Of a stretch of DNA of 64,000 nucleotides, positions 54,034 through 62,816 are shown piece after piece; position 1 is the first letter of the stretch; every line of letters starts with the position of its first letter. Origin of the DNA: Chitinibacter sp. SCUT-21 (lineage in GTDB: Bacteria; Pseudomonadota; Gammaproteobacteria; Burkholderiales; Chitinibacteraceae); NCBI GenBank assembly GCA_041874755.1, contig CP102611.1, forward strand, positions 1,798,001-1,862,000, in the 5' to 3' direction. Below the pieces are notes generated by a model. That model had not been told where the DNA came from and ran no database searches. It saw nothing but the letters and a program-made list of their open reading frames with translations. Made by a program: the position numbers and the translations under genes.

Positions 54034-54042
54034 GGATTGCAT

Positions 54043-54255
54043 ATGAGCATGAAATCCAAATTGTTCTACACCGCGCTTGAGATGCTTTTAAAGTGGGTGA
54101 TGAAGAAGAAAGGCGGCCATTCAAGTTCAAGCTTTGGCGGCTTTGGTCATCACCACCACGGTGGCCACAACCCCCACGGGGGTCATAACCCATTTGGCGG
54201 GAAAAAGTATTACGGCAAAAAGCCGTATGCCAAAAAGAAAAGTTGGTTTGATTAA
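54043..54255 (+). CDS. His/Gly-rich small protein downstream of Spo0M-like gene
   Basis: A 70-residue product: basic N-terminal helix (MSMKSKLFYTALEMLLKWVMKKK), then GGHSSSSFGGFGHHHHGG, HNPHGGHNPFGGKKYYGKKPYAKKK. The His clusters and Gly/Lys-rich tail suggest metal or polyanion binding, but I know of no named family. AAGGA lies 6 bases before the ATG at 54043. The start is nine bases after the Spo0M stop and a strong terminator closes the pair. Confidence 0.78.
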   Translation: MSMKSKLFYTALEMLLKWVMKKKGGHSSSSFGGFGHHHHGGHNPHGGHNPFGGKKYYGKKPYAKKKSWFD

Positions 54256-54260
54256 TCCAC

Positions 54261-54287
54261 AAGCCTGCAAATCGCAGGCTTTTTTTT
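54261..54287 (+). terminator. Terminator of the Spo0M-like operon
   Basis: AAGCCTGC-AAAT-CGCAGGCTT followed by seven T, six bases after the stop. Confidence 0.92.
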
Positions 54288-54407
54288 GCACCATCCACTT
54301 GCATAGCGAGGCATCCTCTCAGAGAGAGGCGGGGGAGTGAGAATAAAACATCAAAGTGGCATTCATTGCTATCATGAAGCTGACAAAACAGCCCAGTGAA
54401 GAAGCTC

Positions 54408-54917
54408 ATGCCCAAAGTTCAGCGCCGCACCGTTGATTTATCGGCCTACCCTGATTTAGTCGTGGTGTATCTTGGTTTGCGCGTTAATGCATGGACCGGC
54501 CTTAAAACACTGTTCGGGCTAGGGCCCAAAATTGCTAAAGCGATTAAAGATCAACCCGATGGCCTACTGCGGCATGAAGACTTGGTGTTTTCGCTATTCC
54601 CACCGCATGTCGGCATGCGGCAATATTGGCGCGACTTTGAATCGCTTGAACGCTGGGCGCGCTCCGATCCGCACCGCCAATGGTGGCTGGCGTTTCTGAA
54701 AAACAGCGGCGGCACCGGCTTTTGGCACGAAAGCTATTTTATGCAAGGCGGGATGGAGGCGATTTACGACGATGTCCCTAGCGACATTGGCTTTTTGGCT
54801 TTTGCCCCGCAACGCGAGGCCAGAGGCAAGATGTATAGCGCCAGAAACCGCATGCAGAAAAAGGATGCTACCCATACCCCAAGCCCTGTCGCTGAAAATG
54901 ATTACTATCAGGAATAA
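54408..54917 (+). CDS. DUF4188-family protein
   Basis: A 169-residue protein with the DUF4188 pattern: VVYLGLRVNAWTGLKTLFGLG, FPPHVGMRQYWRDFESLERWARSDPHRQWWLAF, GTGFWHESYFMQGGMEAIYDDVP, and GFLAFAPQREARGKMYSARNRM. Members are heme-binding monooxygenase-like ferredoxin-fold proteins; the His of WHE is a candidate heme ligand. The start MPKVQRRTVDLSAYP at 54408 is preferred over a GTG at 54396. Single gene. Confidence 0.87.
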   Translation: MPKVQRRTVDLSAYPDLVVVYLGLRVNAWTGLKTLFGLGPKIAKAIKDQPDGLLRHEDLVFSLFPPHVGMRQYWRDFESLERWARSDPHRQWWLAFLKNSGGTGFWHESYFMQGGMEAIYDDVPSDIGFLAFAPQREARGKMYSARNRMQKKDATHTPSPVAENDYYQE

Positions 54918-54926
54918 TCACCCGCG

Positions 54927-55955
54927 CTAGCGCGCGAGCAATTGCTGGCGAAAATATTGGCTGACTTTTTGATTCACCAACGCCGTTTCACGACGATCAA
55001 ACTGTGGCAGATCGCCCAAGAGCTTGATGAGTAGCGGATCGGTATAGTGGCGGCTCGGCGACAACATCGCGCCATGCCCACCCATTTTGAAATCGTGTAA
55101 ATGAATGCAACGTTGGCAGGCGTTGAGCAAAGCATCGCTGTGAAATTGCGGGTGCAGCCAAACATCTTGGCGGGCGGTAATCAGCGCCAGCGGTACGCGT
55201 GGATTACGCAAACTATTGAGATCAAAATCCGCAGCGTATGGCACGCCAGCCACAATCGCGGCAATCCTCGGATCGTGATACGCATAAACCGTTGCATCAC
55301 TAAAGCGCCAACTCAAGACCCGTTGCACCAACCATGCCTTGGCGTCATCGAGCCAATTACCCTGCTGAGCAAATACCAAACCGGCGCAGGCGTTAAAATC
55401 GGCGCGGATATGTGTTTGGCAATGCGCAATCATCCGCGCAGGAGACCAGCGACCGCCAGCGAACGTCAATGCCGTATGGCCTCCAGCGGATAAGCCATAC
55501 AATCCGACGCGATCTAGTTTTAATTGCTGGGCAAAACGCGGCGTTCGCGCGATGACATCAATCGCCGCGCTGATTTCGGCGGGGCGCGTTTTCCAACTTT
55601 CTGGGCCAGCATGCTCACTATTTTGGGCATTATCTTGTTGATGCGTCGGCACTGCGACGATAAAGCCATCCTGCACCAATTGCGCAGCCAAATCTGCGTA
55701 AGCCCACGCCGTGCTGCCCGAGCCATGAGACATCACAATCAAACGCCCGTTGCCGTTTTGCACTGGAGCATCAACGGCGGCAGCAAAACGCAGCTTAGCG
55801 CGTTCTATCATAGGCGCCGCGCCCAGCGCGGGGTAAAACACCGTTACTTCTGGCGCGCCATTGCGCGCGGCAATTTGCGTCAAGCCCATTGCCGCATAAA
55901 CGACATTGGTGCAAAAGCACAATGCCATCAATAAAAAACGAACAGCCAATATCAC
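54927..55955 (-). CDS. PAF-acetylhydrolase/dienelactone-hydrolase-like enzyme
   Basis: A 342-residue exported alpha/beta hydrolase. Signal peptide (MILAVRFLLMALCFCTNVVYA), oxyanion motif LIVMSHGSGSTAWAYADLAAQL, nucleophile elbow GLYGLSAGGHTAL, and a His in DFKMGGHGAMLSP. The arrangement is that of prokaryotic platelet-activating-factor acetylhydrolase-like proteins. The substrate is unknown. Convergent with the DUF4188 gene. Confidence 0.86.
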   Translation of the reverse strand: MILAVRFLLMALCFCTNVVYAAMGLTQIAARNGAPEVTVFYPALGAAPMIERAKLRFAAAVDAPVQNGNGRLIVMSHGSGSTAWAYADLAAQLVQDGFIVAVPTHQQDNAQNSEHAGPESWKTRPAEISAAIDVIARTPRFAQQLKLDRVGLYGLSAGGHTALTFAGGRWSPARMIAHCQTHIRADFNACAGLVFAQQGNWLDDAKAWLVQRVLSWRFSDATVYAYHDPRIAAIVAGVPYAADFDLNSLRNPRVPLALITARQDVWLHPQFHSDALLNACQRCIHLHDFKMGGHGAMLSPSRHYTDPLLIKLLGDLPQFDRRETALVNQKVSQYFRQQLLAR

Positions 55956-56128
55956 TTAAACACCCTCAGTTAAGCGCACAGCTTATTGCGCTTTAGCCAG
56001 CGCGGCAATCAATGGCCTTTGATCAATCCGTTTTTTTGTCGTGCTTTCGATGTGCAGACGCAGCAAAATCGTGACCACACGGTTTTAGCCAGCCATAATA
56101 AAAACATTCACCGTCCATGGAGAAACCA

Positions 56129-57274
56129 ATGTCTGCCATCATCGCGCCAAAAATTGCGCCATTTTTCCCGCCCCGCCGCACCCTGATGGGCCCCGGGCCA
56201 TCGGACGTGTACCCATCGGTGCTCGCCGCCGGCGCTAAGCCAACGCTAGGCCATCTCGACCCGCTGTTTGTCGGCATGATGGATGAAGTGAAAACGCTGC
56301 TGCAATACGCGCTGCAAACCCAAAACGAAATGACTTTGGCGGTGTCAGCGCCGGGCTCGGCGGGCATGGAGGCTTGCTTTGTTAATTTGGTCGAGCCGGG
56401 TGAAAAAGTCATCGTTTGCCGCAATGGCGTGTTTGGCGAGCGGATGCGTCAAAACGTTGAACGTATCGGTGCGGTGCCTGTTTTGGTTGATAACGAATGG
56501 GGCAAGCCGGTTGACGTAGCGGCCGTTGAAGCGGCGCTCAAAGCCAACCCCGACGCGAAGTTTCTCGCTTTTGTGCACGCCGAAACCTCCACCGGTGCAC
56601 GATCAGACGCGCAAGCCTTGTGTGCGCTGGCCAAGCAATACGGCTGCCTGAGCATTGTTGATGCGGTGACTTCATTGGGCGGCATTGAGTTGCGGGTCGA
56701 TGAATGGGGTATCGACGCGATTTATTCGGGCAGCCAAAAATGCCTGTCTTGTGTACCGGGCTTGTCGCCACTGTCTTTCTCGCCCGCCGCAGTGGAAAAG
56801 CTAAAAAACCGCAAAACGCCGATTCAAAGCTGGTTCCTCGATCAAACTTTGGTGATGGGTTACTGGGGCAATGCCACAGGCGCTAAACGCAGCTACCACC
56901 ACACTGCCCCAGTCAATGCGCTGTATGCACTGCATGAATCTTTACGATTATTGGCCGATGAAGGATTGGAAAACGCGTGGGCGCGCCATGCAGCAATGCA
57001 TGAATTATTGCGCGATGGTTTGGAAGAACTCGGCATCCGCTTTGTCGTCGAACCCGCCTATCGCCTGCCACAACTCAACGCCGTGTATATTCCAGATGGC
57101 GTCGACGATGCAGCGGTACGCAATCATTTACTGAACGGCTATAACTTAGAAATCGGCGCAGGCCTTGGCGCACTGGCAGGCAAAGCGTGGCGTATTGGCT
57201 TAATGGGCTACGGCGCACGGCGTGAAAATGTGGCTTTGGTGCTGAATGCTTTAAGCGACACCCTCAAAGCATAA
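56129..57274 (+). CDS. Alanine/serine-glyoxylate aminotransferase family
   Basis: A 381-residue PLP enzyme: MGPGPSDVYPSVL at the N-terminus, VSAPGSAGMEACFVNLVEPGEK, DAVTSLGGIELRVDEWGIDAIYSGSQKCLSCVPG with the Schiff-base Lys in SQK, and a C-terminal GLGALAGKAWRIGLMGYGARRENV. Such enzymes transaminate alanine or serine with glyoxylate, giving glycine. The start MSAIIAPKIAPFF at 56129 follows GGAG. It is followed by a hairpin at 57315-57355. Confidence 0.93.
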   Translation: MSAIIAPKIAPFFPPRRTLMGPGPSDVYPSVLAAGAKPTLGHLDPLFVGMMDEVKTLLQYALQTQNEMTLAVSAPGSAGMEACFVNLVEPGEKVIVCRNGVFGERMRQNVERIGAVPVLVDNEWGKPVDVAAVEAALKANPDAKFLAFVHAETSTGARSDAQALCALAKQYGCLSIVDAVTSLGGIELRVDEWGIDAIYSGSQKCLSCVPGLSPLSFSPAAVEKLKNRKTPIQSWFLDQTLVMGYWGNATGAKRSYHHTAPVNALYALHESLRLLADEGLENAWARHAAMHELLRDGLEELGIRFVVEPAYRLPQLNAVYIPDGVDDAAVRNHLLNGYNLEIGAGLGALAGKAWRIGLMGYGARRENVALVLNALSDTLKA

Positions 57275-57314
57275 GCCAGCACTACGCGAAGCATTTTATA
57301 AATAATCCCAATGT

Positions 57315-57355
57315 ATTGCTAGCAAAGCCTTACTCATAATTGGCTTGCTAGCAAT
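57315..57355. repeat. Long hairpin after the aminotransferase gene
   Basis: ATTGCTAGCAAAGCC and GGCTTGCTAGCAAT form a stem of about 14 bp with one bulge around an 11-base loop. No T run follows. A TACCC-ACGA-GGGTA mini-hairpin lies directly upstream of the next ATG. Confidence 0.6.
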
Positions 57356-57373
57356 ACCCACGAGGGTAATACC

Positions 57374-57763
57374 ATGCAATTTGGCTATACGATTATTTAT
57401 GTGCCCGATGTCGCCGCTTCGCTGGGCTTTTTTGAACGCGCTTTTGGCTTTTCGCTGCGCTTTTTGCACGAATCGGGCGAATATGGCGAGCTTGAAACCG
57501 GCGCCACCACCTTAGCGTTTGCCCATCAGCAATTGGCCAACAGCCATTTTGCCGGCGGCGTGTTAACAGGCCATGCGTCGAAACAAGCGCTAGGAGTTGA
57601 AATTGCCTTGGTTACGCCCGACGTTGCCGCCGCCCACCAACGTGCGATCGACTGTGGCGCCACGCCATTGGCCGCGCCTAGCCAAAAACCTTGGGGGCAA
57701 ACCGTATCGTATCTGCGTTGCCCCGATGGCACCTTGGTCGAGCTATGCACGCCGATGGGCTAA
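57374..57763 (+). CDS. VOC-family glyoxalase/dioxygenase-like protein
   Basis: A 129-residue protein with two beta-alpha-beta-beta-beta units: FGYTIIYVPDVAASLGFFERAFGFS, then ELETGATTLAFAHQQ, VGVEIALVTPDVAAAHQRAIDCGA-type, and GQTVSYLRCPDGTLVELCTPMG with the Glu metal ligand. VOC members include glyoxalase and antibiotic-binding proteins; role not known. GAGGG precedes the ATG. The stop overlaps the convergent PQ-loop gene by four bases. Confidence 0.9.
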   Translation: MQFGYTIIYVPDVAASLGFFERAFGFSLRFLHESGEYGELETGATTLAFAHQQLANSHFAGGVLTGHASKQALGVEIALVTPDVAAAHQRAIDCGATPLAAPSQKPWGQTVSYLRCPDGTLVELCTPMG

Positions 57764-58095
57764 GCACTGATTTGATATGGCGGCGTTGCATGTTTGGGCT
57801 GACGATACTTGGCGATCAATAACAAGGTGATGATGACAAAAAGCAAATTGGACGTGGCCGAAAACACCAAAGCCCAGCCGCGTCCATGCTCTAATACTTG
57901 CACCAACGCATACACGCTGGCAATCACCGACGACGCCGTCCAGATGGCCCACGAACTCAAAGCAATATTGCGGCTCGATTTAGTCTGATACAGCGTTTTC
58001 CACTGCGGCAAATAGGCCAACATAGATAAAATACCAACGCTCGCCTGTAGCAAGGTTGCCCCCTCAACGATCAAACGATTTACAGCCACCTTCAT
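57760..58095 (-). CDS. PQ-loop (SemiSWEET-like) membrane protein
   Basis: A 111-residue protein with three membrane helices. The first carries a PQ motif (ILSMLAYLPQWKTLYQTKSSRNIALSSWAIW), typical of SemiSWEET half-transporters, which form dimers to move sugars. C-terminal tail basic. Whether it moves sugar here is unknown. Confidence 0.8.
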   Translation of the reverse strand: MKVAVNRLIVEGATLLQASVGILSMLAYLPQWKTLYQTKSSRNIALSSWAIWTASSVIASVYALVQVLEHGRGWALVFSATSNLLFVIITLLLIAKYRQPKHATPPYQISA

Positions 58096-58319
58096 TACTC
58101 CACAGTCCTTTTTCTGTAGAGCCTCGGCAAGGGCGGAAGTTCAGCATTTTATCCATACAAATCAAAATATTACGCAGTCATACCTCAGACAAACAACGAG
58201 TCAAGCCGAGCCAAGATTACGCGAAATCTTCACAAAAACAACACGCCCTGCAAATTGGCGACCGGGAAGAATAAATTAAGCTAAGCTAAGCACAGAAGCA
58301 GTTGCCCAAACGAGCCCCC

Positions 58320-59207
58320 ATGCTAAGCAAACCATTTACCGATCTCTCGCAATGGATTTCCTATTTCGCCGAGCAGCCCACGCCAATCTTGGCGCATACG
58401 CATATTGAAATGCGCGGCTACCACGCGCGGATCGATGAAATCGGGCTACATGAAATTGGCGAGTTGATTCGCCATGATCCGCTACTCACGCTCAACATCC
58501 TGCGCCATCAAGAAGAACACCGCCATACACGGCAAACCACCGATGTCACCACCATTGAGCGAGTATTACTGATGATCGGCGTGGTTGGTTTCTTTCGCCT
58601 ATTTGGCAGCCTACCCTGCCTTGAAAATCAATCCGAAACGCAAAAAGTTACTTTGTACGGCGCGCACCGCACTTGCGCACGTTCGTACTTGGCATCGCTG
58701 CTCGCCGAGCGCATGAGCAATTACCGCCGCGATATCGAGCCCAAAGAAGTCATGACCGCCGCGCTTTTGCACGACACCGCCGAAACGCTACTGTGGCTGG
58801 CCGCGCCGCGACAAATGATGCAAATCCAAGAAACACTGCGCTCCAACCCCAGCTTGCGCAGCCAAGACGTGCAAATCAAAGTGCTAGGCTGCAAAATCAA
58901 TCAAATCCAGCAAGGCTTGGTTGAAAAATGGCATTTGCCACGCACGCTATTGCATTTGATCGATGATCATTATGCAGACGAGCCGCGCGTCAAAATCGTC
59001 CATCTGGCGACATCGATGGCGCGCCACCTCGAAAAAGGCTGGGACAGCCCGTATTTTCGTGAAGACATGCACGAAGTTGCGCTGATATTTAACCAAGACC
59101 CATATTTGGTCTACGAACAAGTGCGCGACGTTGCGCTGAAAGCTGCGCAAGATTGGGCGTGGTACGACGAGCAACCCGCCGCCGCATTACTGATTCGCCA
59201 AGATTAA
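58320..59207 (+). CDS. HDOD-domain signalling protein
   Basis: A 295-residue protein with an HDOD domain: PTPILAHTHIEMRGY, LIRHDPLLTLNILRHQEEH, VERVLLMIGVVGFFRLFG-type helices, VMTAALLHDTAETLLWLAAP, and LVEKWHLPRTLLHLIDDHYAD. HDOD proteins are degenerate HD-type regulators that often act with cyclic-di-GMP or stress signalling; no other domain is fused. The ATG at 58320 (MLSKPFTD) is preferred to a TTG at 58302. Confidence 0.9.
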   Translation: MLSKPFTDLSQWISYFAEQPTPILAHTHIEMRGYHARIDEIGLHEIGELIRHDPLLTLNILRHQEEHRHTRQTTDVTTIERVLLMIGVVGFFRLFGSLPCLENQSETQKVTLYGAHRTCARSYLASLLAERMSNYRRDIEPKEVMTAALLHDTAETLLWLAAPRQMMQIQETLRSNPSLRSQDVQIKVLGCKINQIQQGLVEKWHLPRTLLHLIDDHYADEPRVKIVHLATSMARHLEKGWDSPYFREDMHEVALIFNQDPYLVYEQVRDVALKAAQDWAWYDEQPAAALLIRQD

Positions 59208-59263
59208 ACCTAGGGTTTATTCACCCAATACAAACATTAATTAATTTAGAAAGATATACCGCA

Positions 59264-59527
59264 ATGAGTATCCAATTTAACGGCGTTAAGCTCTACACCA
59301 TCGCCCAAGCGCTCGAACTCGACCCCAAAGCACACGCACGTATTTTGAATCTAGGCGGTGACTGGCTAATTTTACTCGGCAAGAAAATGGCGTTTACGGA
59401 TGACGCCGATCTGGTCGGCATTTTGTACGAAGCAGGCCAAACCGGCCCCGTCGCCTTCAACAGCAAAACCGCCGCCGCCGATTATCTTGACCCGCACGCG
59501 CAGTGTTTTGCCAGCGTGTCGTGCTAA
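59264..59527 (+). CDS. Small hypothetical protein
   Basis: An 87-residue soluble protein (MSIQFNGVKLYTIAQALELD, HARILNLGGDWLILLGKKM, AADYLDPHAQCFASVSC). No family recognised; the C-terminus ends in Cys. The start is the first ATG after the HDOD stop, with a weak AGA. It may be co-transcribed with the HDOD gene, 56 bases upstream. Confidence 0.55.
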   Translation: MSIQFNGVKLYTIAQALELDPKAHARILNLGGDWLILLGKKMAFTDDADLVGILYEAGQTGPVAFNSKTAAADYLDPHAQCFASVSC

Positions 59528-59636
59528 AAATTGGTTAACAGCATTAGATTTTATAAGCTATCGATACTGCTACAGAATTTCTTCAATCTGCATTCATGAA
59601 TATTTTTATGAAATTCCTCCCAATCGGCGGACTTAG

Positions 59637-59987
59637 ATGTCATACCTGATTTTTCAAACCCTCTACCTACTCATCGTATCTGCGATACTCTTTCGCTATC
59701 GTCATAGTCAAAACAGATTGAGTTTTGCACTATTTTTTATAGTTTCATTGCTATTCTTTATCGGAATTCAATTATTCCTTCGGCTTGATACTGCCTTGTA
59801 CAACTATGGTCCGGAGTCAGGGCGTTGGGTCACACCGATAGGTGGAATTTTGGCTCTTCCTTTACTATTCATCGTTTTTACATATAAGTACAAATCTACA
59901 ATTGGACGGAGCTTTCAAGGCATACTGGCATTGGGTTTGGTTACTACGGGCTTTATCATTTCGCTAAAGTTTGGGGCAATTAGCTAG
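59637..59987 (+). CDS. Small membrane protein of unknown family
   Basis: A 116-residue product with three or four membrane helices (LYLLIVSAILFRYRH, LFFIVSLLFFIGIQLFL, GGILALPLLFIVFTY, FQGILALGLVTTGFII). The region is AT-richer than its neighbours, which can mean recent acquisition or a low-expression membrane gene. GGCGGA precedes the ATG. Function unknown. Confidence 0.6.
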   Translation: MSYLIFQTLYLLIVSAILFRYRHSQNRLSFALFFIVSLLFFIGIQLFLRLDTALYNYGPESGRWVTPIGGILALPLLFIVFTYKYKSTIGRSFQGILALGLVTTGFIISLKFGAIS

Positions 59988-60123
59988 CCATATAATCGTG
60001 TTAAATGCCCCGTATGCTCGCGGAACAACACCGCAAATACCAGTACAACTCTTCACATATCACACCCTACGACCACTTTCTGCTTTAGACCGTCCACAGG
60101 CAATCAAATAGCCTCGCTGAAAG

Positions 60124-60152
60124 TAAAAAAGCCACCTCCAAGGTGGCTTTTC
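60124..60152 (-). terminator. Terminator of the small 60177 gene
   Basis: AAAAGCCACC-TCCA-AGGTGGCTTTT: a perfect stem with T tail on the minus strand, about 20 bases after the stop of the 72-residue gene; may work both ways. Confidence 0.85.
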
Positions 60153-60173
60153 ACATTCAGACAGACCGAACGA

Positions 60174-60392
60174 TTAATGGTATTGCAAAGCAATCTGCTG
60201 GCTGGCGACTTGGGCGGTCGTTTGCAGCACGCGGTGCAGCGCCATATCACGCGCTTGCGGCGCGGGTTGCCAGTCGGTGACCGGTTTACGCTGGTCGCCA
60301 CGGCAGATTACGATTTGAAACCAGCCTTCCATCTCGCTAGTGCGAGTAGATGGACGAGCTTCGATATTAAAGTCAAAAGTGGTTGAGGCCAT
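60174..60392 (-). CDS. Small hypothetical protein
   Basis: A 72-residue product (MASTTFDFNIEARPSTRTSEM, GWFQIVICRGDQRKPV, RDMALHRVLQTTAQVASQQIALQYH). GGGAG lies eight bases before the ATG at 60392, and a good terminator follows, which supports it as a gene. No family recognised. Confidence 0.6.
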   Translation of the reverse strand: MASTTFDFNIEARPSTRTSEMEGWFQIVICRGDQRKPVTDWQPAPQARDMALHRVLQTTAQVASQQIALQYH

Positions 60393-60746
60393 GCTGGCTG
60401 CTCCCTTAAAAGGGCGCTTTGTTTTTCTAGATTTTATAATCAATTGGATGAAACTACGCGCCTACACACCATCACACGCTGGATGGAAAAGCACCAATAG
60501 ACGAGCACCAAGTTCCAAATGGAACTCAAACTTGAAGACATTTCAAGTGGGAATCATTTGATCGGGTGAGAGGCGATCAAAACTGCAGATTCATTACCGA
60601 TCAGCTGAGGATAGCTTTTAGGAGGGGAACTGCGCTAGAAACACATTACGGCAAATACTGCCGTGAATTTTGCTGTGCTCAATCAAATTAGTGCCGCGAC
60701 TTTAACCGATAAAAAATATGCTGTCAAATCATATATTTGCTTATTT
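60393..60746. other. Intergenic region, no gene seen
   Basis: About 350 bases between the small gene and the aldose dehydrogenase. It is AT-rich with short open frames lacking ribosome-binding sites. A small hairpin (ACGGCA/TGCCGT near 60650) is the only structure noted. Confidence 0.5.
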
Positions 60747-61889
60747 TCAGCTTTGAGGCTTTGCTGGCTCTAGCCGCAGCAGCGCGCCGTCGGCTTCATC
60801 GGTCAGCAGATAAATCAGCCCATCGGGGCCAAGGCGCACGTCACGGATGCGGCCAAATTGATCTTTTAGCAGACGCTCTTCGTGCACGACACGCTCGCCG
60901 TTCAGCTCCAAGCGCACCAACATTTGATATTTCAGCGCGCCGACCAATAGGTTGCCTTGCCAGTTTGCAAAAGGTTTGCCTTGATAAAAAGCCAGGCCCG
61001 ATGGCGCAATCGACGGCGTCCATTGATAAATTGGCTGCTCCATACCCGCCTTGGCCTTACCTTCGCCGATACTAGTGCCAATGCCATAGTTCACACCATA
61101 AGTAATCACTGGCCAGCCATAATTGCGCCCAGCGCGGACAATATTCAGTTCATCTCCACCTTGCGGGCCATGTTCGGTCGCCCAAAGCTCACCACTAATG
61201 GGGTGTAGCGCTGCACCCTGCATATTACGATGCCCGTAGCTGTATACCTCGGCACGTACTTCGCTGCGTGCGCGAAATGGGTTATCGGCCGGATATCGGC
61301 CATCGTCGTGCAACCGCACCACTTTTCCTGCCAAATCATCAAGCCGCTGAGCGCGATCTTTATCGCCGCGATCACCTTGGCTAATCAGCAACATCCCTTG
61401 TCGATCAAACACCAAGCGCGAACCAAAATGTACGCCCGCACTGCTGCCGGGGCGCTGGCGATACACTTGCTGCACATTCTGTAGCCGATGGCCTTGCGCA
61501 TCGCTGAGCCATTGCCCGCGGGCGACTTGGGTTGACGTGCCGCGCCCCTCTTTGCCTGCATAAGAAAAATACACCCAGCGATTTTTGGCAAAATCCGGGT
61601 GCAACACGACATCGAGTAAACCACCTTGACCATTTGCCGCAATCGCCGGCAATCCCTGCACTGGCCGCGCATCCAATTGGCCCTGCGGCGACACTACGCG
61701 CAAGCGCCCAGCGCGCTCGGTCACCAGCATGCGGCCATCGGGCAAAAACGCTAAGGACCACGGATGCTCTAAACCACGCGTCAGCGTTTTAACGCGAAAC
61801 GTATGCCGCTCCGATTGCACGATTACATCATCTGCAGCCCACACCATGCTCAGCGAAAAACTCAGTAAAATCGGCAAAATTGTACGCAT
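60747..61889 (-). CDS. PQQ-dependent aldose dehydrogenase-like protein (YliI)
   Basis: A 380-residue periplasmic protein: signal peptide (MRTILPILLSFSLSMVWA) and a six-bladed beta-propeller with GLEHPWSLAFLPDGRMLVTERAGRL, GLLDVVLHPDFAKNRWVYFSYAG, GSRLVFDRQGMLLISQGDRG, and VYSYGHRNMQGAALHPISGELWATEHGPQGGDELNI. This is the soluble sugar-dehydrogenase family (Asd/YliI) that oxidises sugars with PQQ in the periplasm. PQQ synthesis genes are not in the window, so holoenzyme formation depends on outside supply or genes elsewhere. The second ATG at 61889 follows GGAG. Confidence 0.92.
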   Translation of the reverse strand: MRTILPILLSFSLSMVWAADDVIVQSERHTFRVKTLTRGLEHPWSLAFLPDGRMLVTERAGRLRVVSPQGQLDARPVQGLPAIAANGQGGLLDVVLHPDFAKNRWVYFSYAGKEGRGTSTQVARGQWLSDAQGHRLQNVQQVYRQRPGSSAGVHFGSRLVFDRQGMLLISQGDRGDKDRAQRLDDLAGKVVRLHDDGRYPADNPFRARSEVRAEVYSYGHRNMQGAALHPISGELWATEHGPQGGDELNIVRAGRNYGWPVITYGVNYGIGTSIGEGKAKAGMEQPIYQWTPSIAPSGLAFYQGKPFANWQGNLLVGALKYQMLVRLELNGERVVHEERLLKDQFGRIRDVRLGPDGLIYLLTDEADGALLRLEPAKPQS

Positions 61890-61975
61890 CATGCGACTCC
61901 AGTCGTGAAATTCACCCGGTCAGCAAAGCCAAACGCTATGCTGCAGTGTAGCGATCAACCCCGAGAATGCACAAT

Positions 61976-62815
61976 ATGCTCGACATCAACACGCTCCCCG
62001 CCTGCGCCTTGGCATTGCGCCGCGCCAATGACACGCATAAAGGCCACTTTGGTAGCGTCGCAGTCATCGGTGGCGCAAGGGGTATGACTGGTGCAGCCTT
62101 GCTAGCTGGGCGTGCTGCGCTGATGCTGGGGGCGGGTAAGGTGTGGGTTGGCTTGCTCGACGCCAGTATCGCCGTTGACTTCACCCAGCCCGAATTAATG
62201 CTGTGCCCAGCCGAGATGATTTTTACTCAGCACCAGCCGACTCATTTGCTAGTCGGAATGGGCATGGGTATAGCGCCAGAAGCTAAACAGATATTAGGCT
62301 TAGCACTTGATACCTCGCAGCCATTACTGCTAGATGCCGATGCGTTAAACCTGATTGCGGCCAATGAAGATTTGCAACTTCAATTACAGCAGCGCGCCGC
62401 CCCCACCCTGCTCACACCGCATCCAAGCGAAGCGGCGCGACTACTCGGCATCAGCACCGCCGCCGTCCAGCAAGACCGCGTCGCGGCGATCCGCGAATTG
62501 ATTGCGCGCTACCGCTGCCACGTTGTGCTTAAAGGCCACCACAGCTTGGTGGGCAGCGCGGCGGGCGACATCACGCGCAATGTATCCGGCAATGCGGCAC
62601 TAAGCAGCGCGGGGCAAGGCGACACTTTGGCCGGCATCATAATGAGTTTGTGCGCGCAAGGTTTGGATTTGCTCGACGCCGCCCGTTGCGTCGTCTGGCT
62701 GCACGGCCAGGCTGCCGATGTGTGGCGGGCAAAGCATCCAGCCGGAATCGGCCTGACTGCATCCGAAACCATCGTATTGGCGCGGCAGGTGCTCAATCAC
62801 AGCTTGGGTACATAA
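61976..62815 (+). CDS. nnrD: ADP-dependent NAD(P)H-hydrate dehydratase
   Basis: A 279-residue enzyme that repairs hydrated NAD(P)H, here as a stand-alone dehydratase without the usual N-terminal epimerase (NnrE). Seen: GHFGSVAVIGGARGMTGAALLAGRAALMLGAGKV, LLDADALNLI, LTPHPSEAARLLG, VVLKGHHSLVGS, and GNAALSSAGQGDTLAGII. Family members usually have GNPGMATGGTGDVL there, so the loop is altered (TGG to SSAGQ) but GxGDxLxG is kept. The start is 61976 or 61967. Confidence 0.9.
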   Translation: MLDINTLPACALALRRANDTHKGHFGSVAVIGGARGMTGAALLAGRAALMLGAGKVWVGLLDASIAVDFTQPELMLCPAEMIFTQHQPTHLLVGMGMGIAPEAKQILGLALDTSQPLLLDADALNLIAANEDLQLQLQQRAAPTLLTPHPSEAARLLGISTAAVQQDRVAAIRELIARYRCHVVLKGHHSLVGSAAGDITRNVSGNAALSSAGQGDTLAGIIMSLCAQGLDLLDAARCVVWLHGQAADVWRAKHPAGIGLTASETIVLARQVLNHSLGT

Positions 62816-62816
62816 A

